A stretch of DNA of 64,000 nucleotides from contig CALIRQ010000019.1 of assembly GCA_938042195.1 (NCBI GenBank), forward strand, positions 1 through 64,000, given 5' to 3'. This DNA is from an uncultured archaeon (GTDB lineage: Archaea; Thermoproteota; Bathyarchaeia; 40CM-2-53-6; CALIRQ01). Each line of letters opens with the position of its first letter. The first letter of the stretch is position 1. The notes under the pieces were generated by a model. The model was not told where the DNA came from, made no database searches, and saw only the letters and a list, made by a program, of their open reading frames with translations. Positions 49,510-59,211 of the stretch are shown in pieces. The position numbers were made by a program, and so were the translations under genes.

Positions 49510-49852
49510 AGTATTCGACGATCCTCCTCGCAAATCCCACAAGCCTTTCGGCATCCCCCTCCGGGTGGACGTTCGGATATCTCGTGGGGACATATGCCCT
49601 ATCCAGTTCCTTCGCCATATCGATCATGGTCTTCTCGGGCTCGAGCCCCTTCGGCAACCTTCGCAATAGGCCCGCGACCGAATTACCGAAGGCCTCCGCC
49701 CCCAACTTCTGGAAGACCGCTTTGACGGCCTTCTCCGATGCTTGTTGGGAGAGGAAGCAACTCCATTCGTAAAATCCGCCCCTCAATTCATACTCAGCGT
49801 TTTCTAAATCCCTTTTGGCCTGTTTAATCCAATCCGCGCTCCTCTCGACCAT
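49484..49852 (-). CDS. HEPN-domain protein
   Basis: WSCFLSQQASEKAVKAVFQKLG, YVPTRYPNVHPEGD. Confidence 0.85.
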   Translation of the reverse strand: MVERSADWIKQAKRDLENAEYELRGGFYEWSCFLSQQASEKAVKAVFQKLGAEAFGNSVAGLLRRLPKGLEPEKTMIDMAKELDRAYVPTRYPNVHPEGDAERLVGFARRIVEYCEGLLSRV

Positions 49853-50041
49853 CCGCCCATCGATCCCCCGAGATCCCCAGCCCCGCGCGGAGATGGCCCG
49901 CTCGATGGAGCGGGCTGGAGCTTATTAAAATCCATTGAGGTTCCCCATCCCGCGGTTGAGGGCATCGGCCCCTCACGCTCGCCCCCTTGGAGAGTGAAAT
50001 GTCCATCTAGCCTCTCCTCTGCCTCCACACCAATGCCCTTT

Positions 50042-50965
50042 TTAGATGGCCCCCAAGACCGAGGCCAAGAGGAACATCCTTACCATCAGGCCATAGCGGA
50101 CCTGTTTAAAGTACTTGGCTTGCGGGATCCTATCCACATCGTAATCCACCTCATCGACCCTAGGCAAAGGATGCATAACTATTCCCGTCGGCTTCAATCG
50201 GCTCAACATGGCACTCGTCAGCCGATAGGATCCCTTGACCTCCTCATACTCGGCCGGGTCCGCGAACCTCTCCTTTTGAATCCTCGTAACGTATAGGACG
50301 TCAAGCTCCGGCAGGATCCCCGCCAAGTCGTCCGTCTCCACGACATCCACCCGGCCCCTTATCCCGGCCAGGACCTCCTTCCGCATCCTTAGGATCTCCG
50401 GGGAAACCAAGTACAGCTTAATGTCGTAAAGCGAGAGGGCGTAGGCCAAGGAATGGACCGTTCTGCCATATCTCAAGTCCCCAACCAGGGCTACCTTGAG
50501 GCCATCTATGCGGCCCAATTCCCTCCTTATAGTATATAGGTCCAAGAGGGCTTGGGTTGGATGCTCCTCAGCCCCGGAGCCGGCGTTTATCACGGGCACG
50601 CTCGCGAACTCCGCCGCCAACCTAGCGGCGCCCTCCAATGGATGCCTCACCACGAGCACGTCCGCGTAATTCTCCACGACCCTCACGGTATCGGCCAAAT
50701 TTTCGCCCTTCTCCACGGAGGTCCCCATGGGCCCGGCGAACCCTATGACGCTGCCGCCGAGCTTGTACATGGCCGATTCGAAGCTCAGCTTCGTTCGGGT
50801 GCTCGGCTCGAAGAACAGCGCGGCCATTATCCTCCCATCGAGCATATCTGAGCCCTTATCAGCCAATGGCTCGAAGGCATCGGTGAGCCTCAGGATCTCA
50901 TCGATCTCCTCGCGCTTGAGGTCCTTTATGGATATTATATCCCTCCCAGCCAAGAAGGACGGCAT
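50042..50965 (-). CDS. pyrB: Aspartate carbamoyltransferase catalytic subunit
   Basis: FFEPSTRTKLSFESAM, HPTQALLDLYTI, MHPLPRVDEVDYDVD; likely start at 50965. Confidence 0.95.
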   Translation of the reverse strand: MPSFLAGRDIISIKDLKREEIDEILRLTDAFEPLADKGSDMLDGRIMAALFFEPSTRTKLSFESAMYKLGGSVIGFAGPMGTSVEKGENLADTVRVVENYADVLVVRHPLEGAARLAAEFASVPVINAGSGAEEHPTQALLDLYTIRRELGRIDGLKVALVGDLRYGRTVHSLAYALSLYDIKLYLVSPEILRMRKEVLAGIRGRVDVVETDDLAGILPELDVLYVTRIQKERFADPAEYEEVKGSYRLTSAMLSRLKPTGIVMHPLPRVDEVDYDVDRIPQAKYFKQVRYGLMVRMFLLASVLGAI

Positions 50966-51102
50966 CCGCGCAACTCCCCAACGAATCATTGGGTGGTTTG
51001 GCAAATTTGAACCTTCCGGAGTCCCGAGAGGACGGCCTCGTGATGGCCGGCGCGGCAAAGGGTTAAGAGCGGGGAGGCGCTCTTGGGGATAGCTCGAGGG
51101 GA

Positions 51103-51663
51103 TTGGCCATGGGGATTATAAAGAGCGATTCGGCCGAAATGGAGGGGCTCGTTCAGGTCGCGAACCTTATGGCGATATCCGCTAGGACCGCGCCGAAGGC
51201 CCATGGAGCCGATGATATATCTGTTCTGATCCTAACGGGCGCCGAGAAGGATGCTTTAGCCGATGAGATGGCGAAGATAGGGGATGAAAAGGGGGTGCCG
51301 ACTTGGAAGAGGGATGCCGAGAACGTCAGGAACTCAGCCGCCGTCGTATTGGTGGGAGTCAACGGTCTCAAGAGCGTGGGGCTGAATTGCGGCGGTTGCG
51401 GATTCAAGGACTGCGGCGAATACGAGAGGGCTAAAAAGATGATGGGCCCTGATTATGAGGGCCCTAATTGCATATTCAAGGCAATAGATCTAGGGATAGC
51501 GATTTGTTCATCAGCAAAGATGGCGAGCATTATGAACGTCGACAACAGGATAATGTATCGGACGGGCGTCGCCGCGAGGAGGCTTGGGTTGTCCCGGGAT
51601 AGCTTGGTCCTAGGGATCCCGATATCCGCAAAGGGGAAGAACATATACTTCGATAGGAAGTAA
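51103..51663 (+). CDS. DUF2148 ferredoxin-domain protein
   Basis: Conserved Cys pattern GLNCGGCGFKDCGEYERAKK, APKAHGADDISVLILTG. Confidence 0.8.
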   Translation: MAMGIIKSDSAEMEGLVQVANLMAISARTAPKAHGADDISVLILTGAEKDALADEMAKIGDEKGVPTWKRDAENVRNSAAVVLVGVNGLKSVGLNCGGCGFKDCGEYERAKKMMGPDYEGPNCIFKAIDLGIAICSSAKMASIMNVDNRIMYRTGVAARRLGLSRDSLVLGIPISAKGKNIYFDRK

Positions 51664-51678
51664 GGGGACCAGCCCCTT

Positions 51679-52800
51679 TCATGCGGCCATCTCCTTGGCC
51701 GCGGAGAGTGAGGAGGCCACCCTAGTGAGTAGGAGATCAACGTTGCCGCCGAACTTGGCGCTGATGGGGATTATCTCCCGCCCAGGCAACAATTCCTTAA
51801 TCAAGCCCAAGGCCTTCTTCAAGCCCCTCTCCGACAAAAGATCAATTTTATTGGCGCAGACTATCGTGGGGGACCTTACCCCGAGCTTCCTCAGGATTTC
51901 ATCCGAATAGGAGGCCTTCCTGATAAGGGTCTGGGGATCCTCGCTGGCATCGAGGAAGAGCAGTATCGCATCGGCGCTGGAGATTTCGCTTAAAGTGGAA
52001 TGGAACGCGTCCAATATTATGGGATGCATATCCTCTACGAACCCTATCGAGTCCACAAGTATGAATTCCGATTTCCCTCCTCCGCCGCAATGCTCCACCC
52101 TCCTGGCGAACGTGGAGAGGGTCGTGAAGGGCCCTACGCCGACGCTCTTGGATTCGCGGGCGACCAAGTTGAAGAATGTGGTCTTCCCGGATTGCGTATA
52201 GCCCGTGAGGACAACGATCGGGAAGCCCAGCTCGCGCCTCCTGATCCTGAGGGCATCCTTCCTCCTCTCTATGGCCTCCAGAGCCTTCTTCAGCCTGCTG
52301 ATCCTCCGCCTAGCCGCGCGCTCGTATTCCTTGAAGGGATAATCCCCGGGCCCGCTCCAGCCGACCTGCTCGCCCAATATGCCCTCCAGCCTCAGGTACT
52401 CCCTCCCCCAAGAGAACGTATACCTCAGCCTAGCGAGTTGGATCTGGAGCTGGGCCTCCTTCGTCATGGCCCTCTCCTTGAAGAGCTCGAGTATGAGCAT
52501 GTTCCTGTCGATGACCTTAACGTCTCCGCCCAACTCCCTCGAGATCTTGAAGGCTTGAGAGCCCGAAAGGCCGTTGGCGAATATCACCGATTCGGCCATC
52601 CTCCCTTCGACGAGCCACTTCAGCTCCTCCATCTTCCCCCTGCCTATGCAGAAGGAGGCGTGGGGGGCCCTTCGCCTTTGTGAAACCACCCCCACGACCT
52701 CATATCCAAGGCTCGAGGCCATCGATACGACCTCGTCGATCCTACTGGGCTTCCCAAGGATCCTGCATTCCACGACTACTGCCCTCATCCACTCGCTCAC
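51679..52800 (-). CDS. hflX: HflX-type GTPase
   Basis: GRGKMEELKWLV, VLTGYTQSGKTTFFNLVA, LVDSIGFVEDMHPIILDAFHSTL. Confidence 0.93.
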   Translation of the reverse strand: MSEWMRAVVVECRILGKPSRIDEVVSMASSLGYEVVGVVSQRRRAPHASFCIGRGKMEELKWLVEGRMAESVIFANGLSGSQAFKISRELGGDVKVIDRNMLILELFKERAMTKEAQLQIQLARLRYTFSWGREYLRLEGILGEQVGWSGPGDYPFKEYERAARRRISRLKKALEAIERRKDALRIRRRELGFPIVVLTGYTQSGKTTFFNLVARESKSVGVGPFTTLSTFARRVEHCGGGGKSEFILVDSIGFVEDMHPIILDAFHSTLSEISSADAILLFLDASEDPQTLIRKASYSDEILRKLGVRSPTIVCANKIDLLSERGLKKALGLIKELLPGREIIPISAKFGGNVDLLLTRVASSLSAAKEMAA

Positions 52801-52818
52801 CCCTATGGGGCGGCGCGC

Positions 52819-54015
52819 TCAGATGCTCAGGGTGGCCAATTTGAAGAGCCTCTCGAAGGCCTTGAGGAGCCATTGAATGCTGACCCCCGGGGCCGGCGCC
52901 ATGCAGAGGAGCGCTATGCCCGCTATCAAAAGCGAGAGTATCTTCCTCCAGACCGTTAGCTCCGATACGTCATCCAAGGGGCCGATGTGCTTCACGAAGG
53001 AGAAGTAGATCATGAATATGGCCATGAACCACCAGCCCAAGGCCAGAGTGACCAATGCGCCAAATATGGAAAGGGCCCTATGGCTCCTCTCCCCGAATAT
53101 CGCCCTAGCTATGTGGCCCCCGTCCAGCATCCCGACCGGCATGAGGTTCAGCGTAGTGACCAGCATCCCGACCCAAGATGCGAACGCGACCGGATGAAGG
53201 AGTATCACGGTCCCCCCCTCGGATGGGATTCCCATGAGGTGCGTCATGAGCCTGAATATTAGGGGAGGGGATATGGGTATCGTGCCGGGAGGGATCTGGC
53301 TCACCTCCACTATGTAGGACAGCTTCAAGCCTATCGCCGCGGCCGGCACCAAGGCCAAGAATCCGGCGATTGGGCCAGCCGCGCCCAAATCGAAGAGCGC
53401 GTCCCTATTCGGGGCGGGCACCTTGGTCCTTATGATGGCCCCAAAGGTTCCTATGAAGGATGGGAATGGTATGAAATACGGGAGGGTCGATTCAACCCCT
53501 CTCCTATTGGCGATGAATTTATGCCCCAATTCGTGGAGGCCTAATATCGACAATAGGGCCGCGGAGAAGGAGAGCGCGCCCTGAATGGGGTTTAGGCTCA
53601 ACCCATGCCTGACCAATACGAGGGACATCTCATAGCCAGCGTAGGCGGTCGTCCCTATAGTGAGGAGGAATAGGAGGAGGTTCCAAATAGGCTTAGATGG
53701 CGGCAATGAGGGCCTCGGCACAACGACCATCAGGAGCCTATCCCCCCTCGATCTAAGGAAGGGCATATAGCCCAAGCCCGCTAAATCCCTCTCCGTTTTC
53801 AGGAAAGATTCCTTGACGTCGGCGGAGCTCACGAGGAATCGCGCGCTTCCCTCCTCAACCCAAGCGTCCTCTATATGGAAATACGCCTCCACGATCCTCC
53901 TGATCTCCCCGTAATCTGGCGAGAACGGCGCTCCTCCGAACGACATGGCCCCATTGCCCGAGTGAGGCCCGATGCCCCCTTGGATCCCTATCCAGCCTCC
54001 ATCGCGCGTTGGCAT
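52819..54015 (-). CDS. Site-2 protease family (M50) membrane protein
   Basis: LGLHELGHKFIANRRGVE HExxH, NLMPVGMLDGGHIARAI. Confidence 0.93.
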   Translation of the reverse strand: MPTRDGGWIGIQGGIGPHSGNGAMSFGGAPFSPDYGEIRRIVEAYFHIEDAWVEEGSARFLVSSADVKESFLKTERDLAGLGYMPFLRSRGDRLLMVVVPRPSLPPSKPIWNLLLFLLTIGTTAYAGYEMSLVLVRHGLSLNPIQGALSFSAALLSILGLHELGHKFIANRRGVESTLPYFIPFPSFIGTFGAIIRTKVPAPNRDALFDLGAAGPIAGFLALVPAAAIGLKLSYIVEVSQIPPGTIPISPPLIFRLMTHLMGIPSEGGTVILLHPVAFASWVGMLVTTLNLMPVGMLDGGHIARAIFGERSHRALSIFGALVTLALGWWFMAIFMIYFSFVKHIGPLDDVSELTVWRKILSLLIAGIALLCMAPAPGVSIQWLLKAFERLFKLATLSI

Positions 54016-54083
54016 ATAAATGGTTCCGATCCCTCCGAGCGGGTTCGACCTTTCAAGGTTCGTAAAGGAATGCGTGGGATGGC

Positions 54084-57000
54084 CTATAAAAACTGCGCTA
54101 AATTAGTCTGCCTTCCCCTGATCTCCGCGAGGCCCGAGGGGAAGAGGGAGTTTATCTCCTCCCTTATGAGCTTCAGACGCTGCTCGTAGTAACCTCCCAG
54201 CCCATACTTCCCCACTAGTTCCTCGGCCTTCGCCAAGTATTTCTCCATCGTCCCCTTATAAACCGTCAAGGAGAGCTTGCCCCCGCATCTGATGCAAACC
54301 CCCCTGAGGGGAATCCTCCTGAATTTGGAATTGCATTTCAAGCACCTGAATTTCTGCCCGGAGAACGCCTTCAGATTTCCGACCATGTCCCGTAGGAGGT
54401 GCGTGGAGAGTATCTTGCCGACAACGGCCCTTGAGTCGACGGCCCTCACGGCCTCGGCGATCCTCAATTGCTCCTCGATCTTTTCAAACATCGTTTCGAG
54501 CGTTTTATACCTGCTCTCGAGATTGCCCGCGTTTATATCGCTGGTCCAGTGCGTGAAGGGTAGGGGGGAGAAGGGATTGCCGCCCTCGATCCTGTGGAGG
54601 ACCGTCTCGATCATATCCCCAACGACCTTTGGATCGGACTTCCTCAGGGTTTCCTCGTAGAACCTCAGGGGAAAGCCTTGCGACTCCATATTATAGGCTT
54701 GCCTTGCGATCTCGGAGGGATTTATTATCACGCTCAATAGCAACGGGGCGTCCATAAGCCCGCCTATCTTCGAAGGCAAGAAGGATCTGGAGAAGTTCAA
54801 GAATACGTCCAAGGCTAGGGATACGCTATCCTCATCGCCATCGCAATCTCGCCTCTTGGCCGCGTGCCAGAAGGGGTGCGCGAAGCAAACGGAGGCTTCG
54901 GTGAAGCCTATGATCCTCCCAACGATCCCAACGGAGGTATGGGGGGAGAGGCCTATTACCAAATGCCCCACGAGATCCCCCCTTTCCTTCGCCCGATAAT
55001 AGGGGGGGAGGCCATAGAACTTCTCCAAGAGCTCATCGATGAAGCCCGCGACTTTTAGGAGGTAATCGGCGCATTTGATGGGGATTATTATATCATGGAC
55101 CTTCAGGGGGCAGAGCTGATCCGCATCCTCCAATCTATCGCATCTTGCATCGCAATCGTAGCCCAGCTCCCTCAGCTTCTCCACGGGCGTCCCTATCTCC
55201 TTTGGCTTGAAGTGGGTCAATGGCGCGTTTGTGACGTCGAACCTTATGGTGCCATCCTTATATACGGATAGGCCGTATTTGCTCCTCAAAATGCCCTTCT
55301 CCAACGGCTCCGGGACCTTCTCCCTGCTCGAGAGTCCCTTGACCCCTTTCACCACCTCGGGCAGATCGGCCATCCCCAGCCTCTTTAGCGCCCCGTGGAG
55401 CATCCCCTTGAGGTCGACCGAATATAGCTGATGCGGGATGGCCTCGGATTTGCAATGCTCGCAATATCCCCCCTTTAAGGCCCTCCCGCACCTCCTACAG
55501 ACATACTCAGCATTCGTCGACCCGCCGCATTCGGGACAACGCGTTTGAAAGGTGAGGGCCCCGCAGGAGCCGCAGCGCCTCCTCCCGAGCTCCACCGATA
55601 TGGAGCCGAAGGATTCCGCCGCTTGTACCACATCCCTCTTCGGACCGCCGTAGGTCCCAACCGGGAAGATGCAATGCACTAGGGGCTTCATCTCCCTCCT
55701 ATCCGCCTTCTCAGGCCTCCCCATTCTAGCTCCGATGAAGCCGAAGGCCTTCGGGATTATCTCGATGCCGGAGATCCTCTTTATGATCTCTATTGTGGGA
55801 AGCCCGGGGGGAATCTCCAAATCCCCCTCCCCTAAGGCCAAGCAAGCGGACAGGATTGGAGATTCCTCACCAATGGATATACTCCCCCCAATCACCTTAT
55901 GGGGGATGCAAAGCGTTTCCAAGATTCCCTTTAGCCTCGCGTCCAACTTTGCCGTGATTTCTTCCCCGCCCTCGGAGGAGGCCAACAATCCGCGCCTCAA
56001 ATAGGCGAAGTCCTCCGGGCTTATGTGATCCCAGAAGTACACGTATTTTGGGTGTAGGGGTATCTTTAATCGCCTCGAGATCTGGAGGGCCTCTTCGGGG
56101 CTGGGCTTGTGGCCGAGCGGATCGATGATGAATGCTCGCAACCTTTGGGCATCCAGCCCGGGGCATTCTATCGACCCCCTGTCCTTGAGGGCCTTCGCCA
56201 ATATCTTCGCCCACCATTCCTCAACGAAGCCAGAAGGGAAGAGCGGCCTATTATTTTCGAGGAACTCCCCGAAGCCAATGAGAATATCCCCCAAGAAGAG
56301 GATCGAATCTATCGAGTCGAGCAACTCCCCGGCGGTGCGGGGATCCTCGAGCCTGACGACCGAGCCATCCTTGAGCTTGACCACGGGGGGCTCTATTGAA
56401 TCCACCGGCTGCGCGACCCCGGCCTTACCGGGGAGCTCGAGCTTCAGCTGCGTCCCGATGGCTACGAACTTCCTCAGGGCTATCATGGTTGAGGGGTGTA
56501 TGCCAACCGCCGCGAGCCCCGTATTCCTAGCCCTCCCATACCTCAACCTGAAGCCGCCCTTGGCGCCAGGGAAGGAGAATATCGGCCTGCCGGCTATGAC
56601 GTCCTCCATATACATGAACTCCCTTCGCTCCCTCTCCTCCCCCTCCTCCGCCCTTATCCCCCTCAGCCAATCCCAGCCCCTGATCCCCAGCTTATCCACT
56701 ATCCTCAGGATCTTCGCCTTCCTGCCGATCAGACCGTCGTTAACTACCCGAAGCGCTCCTCCCCTGAGCCTATTGGTCTCTATCCTAGGCAAATTCCTAT
56801 AGAAGGAGACCTCGATCGGATCGGTTTCACCCCCGGTCACCTCCACTGGGAGATGCATAATTGCATGGAAGAGCTCCTCATCGGAAACCCTGAATTGAAA
56901 TCTCCCGACCTCCCTCTCGTAAAGCCTGAGCTCCTCCACGAACCTCCTAGCCTCCTGCTCGGTCGCCCTGTACCTAGAGAGGCCGAGCAGGCGCCTCACG

Positions 57001-57479
57001 TAATCCGCTACGACTAGTATCAAGCCCATATCGGTGCCGCCGGCGGATCTTATCGGGCCCGAGAAGTATAACGCGAGATACTTCGTACCATCGCTGTTCT
57101 CCTTCTCCCTTACCCCCGATATTCCTTCTATGGGGGCTATGGTGACGCCTTCCCCAAAGATCGCGAGGGCCGTCCTTACGGCTTGCTCCGCTATCTCCTC
57201 CGCGGAGGATCCGAATCCCCCATAGACGATCTCCTCCGCTATCTTGAAGGCGATCTCCTCCCTAGGGAGGAGGGCTGAAAGCTCCCTGATCCTAAAGGCT
57301 ATATTTGGAGGGCCAACCGATTTCTCAACCCTCTCCGCCAGATCCCTTGAAAATTCGACCTCGATCTTGGTTGATGGATCAAGGCCCTTTGCCCTCGCCC
57401 TATTGGATAATTCGGCCAGCTCATTCAATTTCGCCTCGATCTCCGAAAACCTTTCAAAATACGGGAGGGCTTTCCCCAA
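54084..57479 (-). CDS. polC: DNA polymerase D large subunit DP2 (no intein seen)
   Basis: GVTIAPIEGISGVREKENSDGTKYLALYFSGPIRSAGGTD, FCHPF-like FAHPFWHAAKRRDCDGDEDSV; zinc motifs. Confidence 0.96.
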   Translation of the reverse strand: MGKALPYFERFSEIEAKLNELAELSNRARAKGLDPSTKIEVEFSRDLAERVEKSVGPPNIAFRIRELSALLPREEIAFKIAEEIVYGGFGSSAEEIAEQAVRTALAIFGEGVTIAPIEGISGVREKENSDGTKYLALYFSGPIRSAGGTDMGLILVVADYVRRLLGLSRYRATEQEARRFVEELRLYEREVGRFQFRVSDEELFHAIMHLPVEVTGGETDPIEVSFYRNLPRIETNRLRGGALRVVNDGLIGRKAKILRIVDKLGIRGWDWLRGIRAEEGEERERREFMYMEDVIAGRPIFSFPGAKGGFRLRYGRARNTGLAAVGIHPSTMIALRKFVAIGTQLKLELPGKAGVAQPVDSIEPPVVKLKDGSVVRLEDPRTAGELLDSIDSILFLGDILIGFGEFLENNRPLFPSGFVEEWWAKILAKALKDRGSIECPGLDAQRLRAFIIDPLGHKPSPEEALQISRRLKIPLHPKYVYFWDHISPEDFAYLRRGLLASSEGGEEITAKLDARLKGILETLCIPHKVIGGSISIGEESPILSACLALGEGDLEIPPGLPTIEIIKRISGIEIIPKAFGFIGARMGRPEKADRREMKPLVHCIFPVGTYGGPKRDVVQAAESFGSISVELGRRRCGSCGALTFQTRCPECGGSTNAEYVCRRCGRALKGGYCEHCKSEAIPHQLYSVDLKGMLHGALKRLGMADLPEVVKGVKGLSSREKVPEPLEKGILRSKYGLSVYKDGTIRFDVTNAPLTHFKPKEIGTPVEKLRELGYDCDARCDRLEDADQLCPLKVHDIIIPIKCADYLLKVAGFIDELLEKFYGLPPYYRAKERGDLVGHLVIGLSPHTSVGIVGRIIGFTEASVCFAHPFWHAAKRRDCDGDEDSVSLALDVFLNFSRSFLPSKIGGLMDAPLLLSVIINPSEIARQAYNMESQGFPLRFYEETLRKSDPKVVGDMIETVLHRIEGGNPFSPLPFTHWTSDINAGNLESRYKTLETMFEKIEEQLRIAEAVRAVDSRAVVGKILSTHLLRDMVGNLKAFSGQKFRCLKCNSKFRRIPLRGVCIRCGGKLSLTVYKGTMEKYLAKAEELVGKYGLGGYYEQRLKLIREEINSLFPSGLAEIRGRQTNLAQFL

Positions 57480-57500
57480 GCGTCGGCCTCCACCGATCCA

Positions 57501-57740
57501 TTAGGAGGAGTGTTTATCGACGAATTTGCAATAGATGTCAACCATTTGTTCGGAGGGGCCCATCTCAAACTCCTCCTTGATCCGTCCTAGCTCGCAATCC
57601 TTATTCCCGCATTGGACCTCCGCAAGCCCGGGCTCCTTTACGGTTACCCTTATGGATTCCTCCCCACAAAGGGGGCATAGGAAGACCTTCGGAATCTTCC
57701 TCCTCACTATTTTTATTACCCGCCTCCTCCGACGACCCAA
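57501..57740 (-). CDS. Elf1-like transcription elongation zinc-ribbon protein
   Basis: RRRVIKIVRRKIPKVFLCPLCGEESIRV...VQCGNKDC. Confidence 0.85.
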   Translation of the reverse strand: MGRRRRRVIKIVRRKIPKVFLCPLCGEESIRVTVKEPGLAEVQCGNKDCELGRIKEEFEMGPSEQMVDIYCKFVDKHSS

Positions 57741-57797
57741 GGGAGATCCGTTTTATCATCCCCCAGCGAGCTATTATAAGCTTCCGTAGGGATTATA

Positions 57798-58313
57798 GTG
57801 ATACAAAATCGTATTCAGAACGAGGGCCGTCCGATGGAAAAGAATGGGGAGCTTGAGGAGGCGAAGGAATGGCTAAAATGGGCTTTGAATGATCCGATAG
57901 CGAGGATTCTCCTAGAGAATAGCAATTTGACAAAAAAACAATACGAAAACCTATTGATAGGCTCATTTCGAGAGAAATTCATCCAAGGGAGGATGGGGTT
58001 CGGGAGTAAGCTGCGCCTGAAGGGAATGAAGGTGAGTAGGGGTGCCTTTTATAGGACCTTGAGGCAGGCCAGGAGGAACGTGCTCAGCTCCATATACACC
58101 ATATTCCTGCTTGGCTACGTGGGGCTTTTCGATAGCCCGAGATTGGAGCCGTTCATAGAGGTTTCAAATGCAATAAAGGATCTATCCGAAAGGCTGAGAG
58201 GATTTGAGGATGATTTAGAATCCCTAGAGAATATGAGGAAATGTCTGGAGGAGAATTTGAGGAATCTATTGAAAAACGTCCAAAGGGAGCGCGCCGAGGG
58301 CTTAATCGATTGA
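57798..58313 (+). CDS. Conserved-looking hypothetical basic protein next to putative origin
   Basis: 171-aa ORF with coherent composition; C-terminal coiled coil. Confidence 0.7.
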   Translation: MIQNRIQNEGRPMEKNGELEEAKEWLKWALNDPIARILLENSNLTKKQYENLLIGSFREKFIQGRMGFGSKLRLKGMKVSRGAFYRTLRQARRNVLSSIYTIFLLGYVGLFDSPRLEPFIEVSNAIKDLSERLRGFEDDLESLENMRKCLEENLRNLLKNVQRERAEGLID

Positions 58314-58742
58314 ACCGATCCTCAGCCTAGGATTGGTGGTATTCAAGGCGTAGCGCCATTCCGAGGGCGAGCCGATCCTATTCAAGAAGCCGGCCTCGGA
58401 TAGTCTGAGGAGATAGGTGGAAACCGTGCTGAGCCCTATTTCTTCCCCATAGATCTCCTCATAAATCCTTCGAAGCTCGTTTGAGGAGAAGGACCTATCG
58501 CTGAGCTCGTGGAGTATCACCTGCTTTACGCGCTCGAATTTATTCCTTGGTTGGAGGAGGGGGGTTGCGGGCCTAGGGGAGGGCTGAGACCCTCCCATCA
58601 GCTCCACGTAATCCAACAACCTGCTTATGGCTTCGCGGGAGATCCTCCCCTCGATGGCCAAGGTATGCTTGTTACCCTCCCCATCGACGAACTCTATTTT
58701 GACCTTCCTGGGGGGCAACCCTCTCCCCGCAAAGGACTTCAC
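58302..58742 (-). CDS. Winged-HTH regulator
   Basis: SSNELRRIYEEIYGEEIGLSTVSTYLLRLSEAGFLNRIG. Confidence 0.8.
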   Translation of the reverse strand: MKSFAGRGLPPRKVKIEFVDGEGNKHTLAIEGRISREAISRLLDYVELMGGSQPSPRPATPLLQPRNKFERVKQVILHELSDRSFSSNELRRIYEEIYGEEIGLSTVSTYLLRLSEAGFLNRIGSPSEWRYALNTTNPRLRIGSID

Positions 58743-59211
58743 AATTCACAAATTTAAATCTACCATAAATTTTTGTGAATAGTCAGATATGATGCGTTCA
58801 CAAAAAGACATCATTCTTGGAAAGGCTCCAAGCGAAAAAGGAAGGCTGCAGTGGAAATGAAGGGGTTAGCGCCCGTTTCACAGAAAGTGAAGAAAAAATG
58901 AGGGGGAGAATTTCTGATGATGGTTTTTCCTCCGGAATGGACCAAAAGGGTGAATGGGCTTTGCGAACCCCCACCCCTCCCTTTCCAATAGATTTCGAGG
59001 GGGATCGGAGGGGGACAATAGGGGAGAAAAGAAAAATAAAGAATATTGATTAAAAAAATGTATGAAAAGGGATATTTTTCTTCCTCTCCTTGAATTCAAG
59101 GGAGATTTTTAAAAAAGGAAAGAAAATAAATTTCAAAAAGGGAGAACTCCAAAGGAAAAAATGGGGTGGGGGTGGGGCTATTTTTTTCTATTTTCTACTC
59201 TATTTCATTGT
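58743..59211. other. Candidate replication origin (AT-rich, ORB-like repeats) upstream of cdc6
   Basis: Same-orientation repeats: 58826-58845 CTCCAAGCGAAAAAGGAAGG; 58846-58867 CTGCAGTGGAAATGAAGGGGTT; 58930-58952 CTCCGGAATGGACCAAAAGGGTG; 58981-59004 CTTTCCAATAGATTTCGAGGGGGA; 59147-59166 CTCCAAAGGAAAAAATGGGG. Confidence 0.6.
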
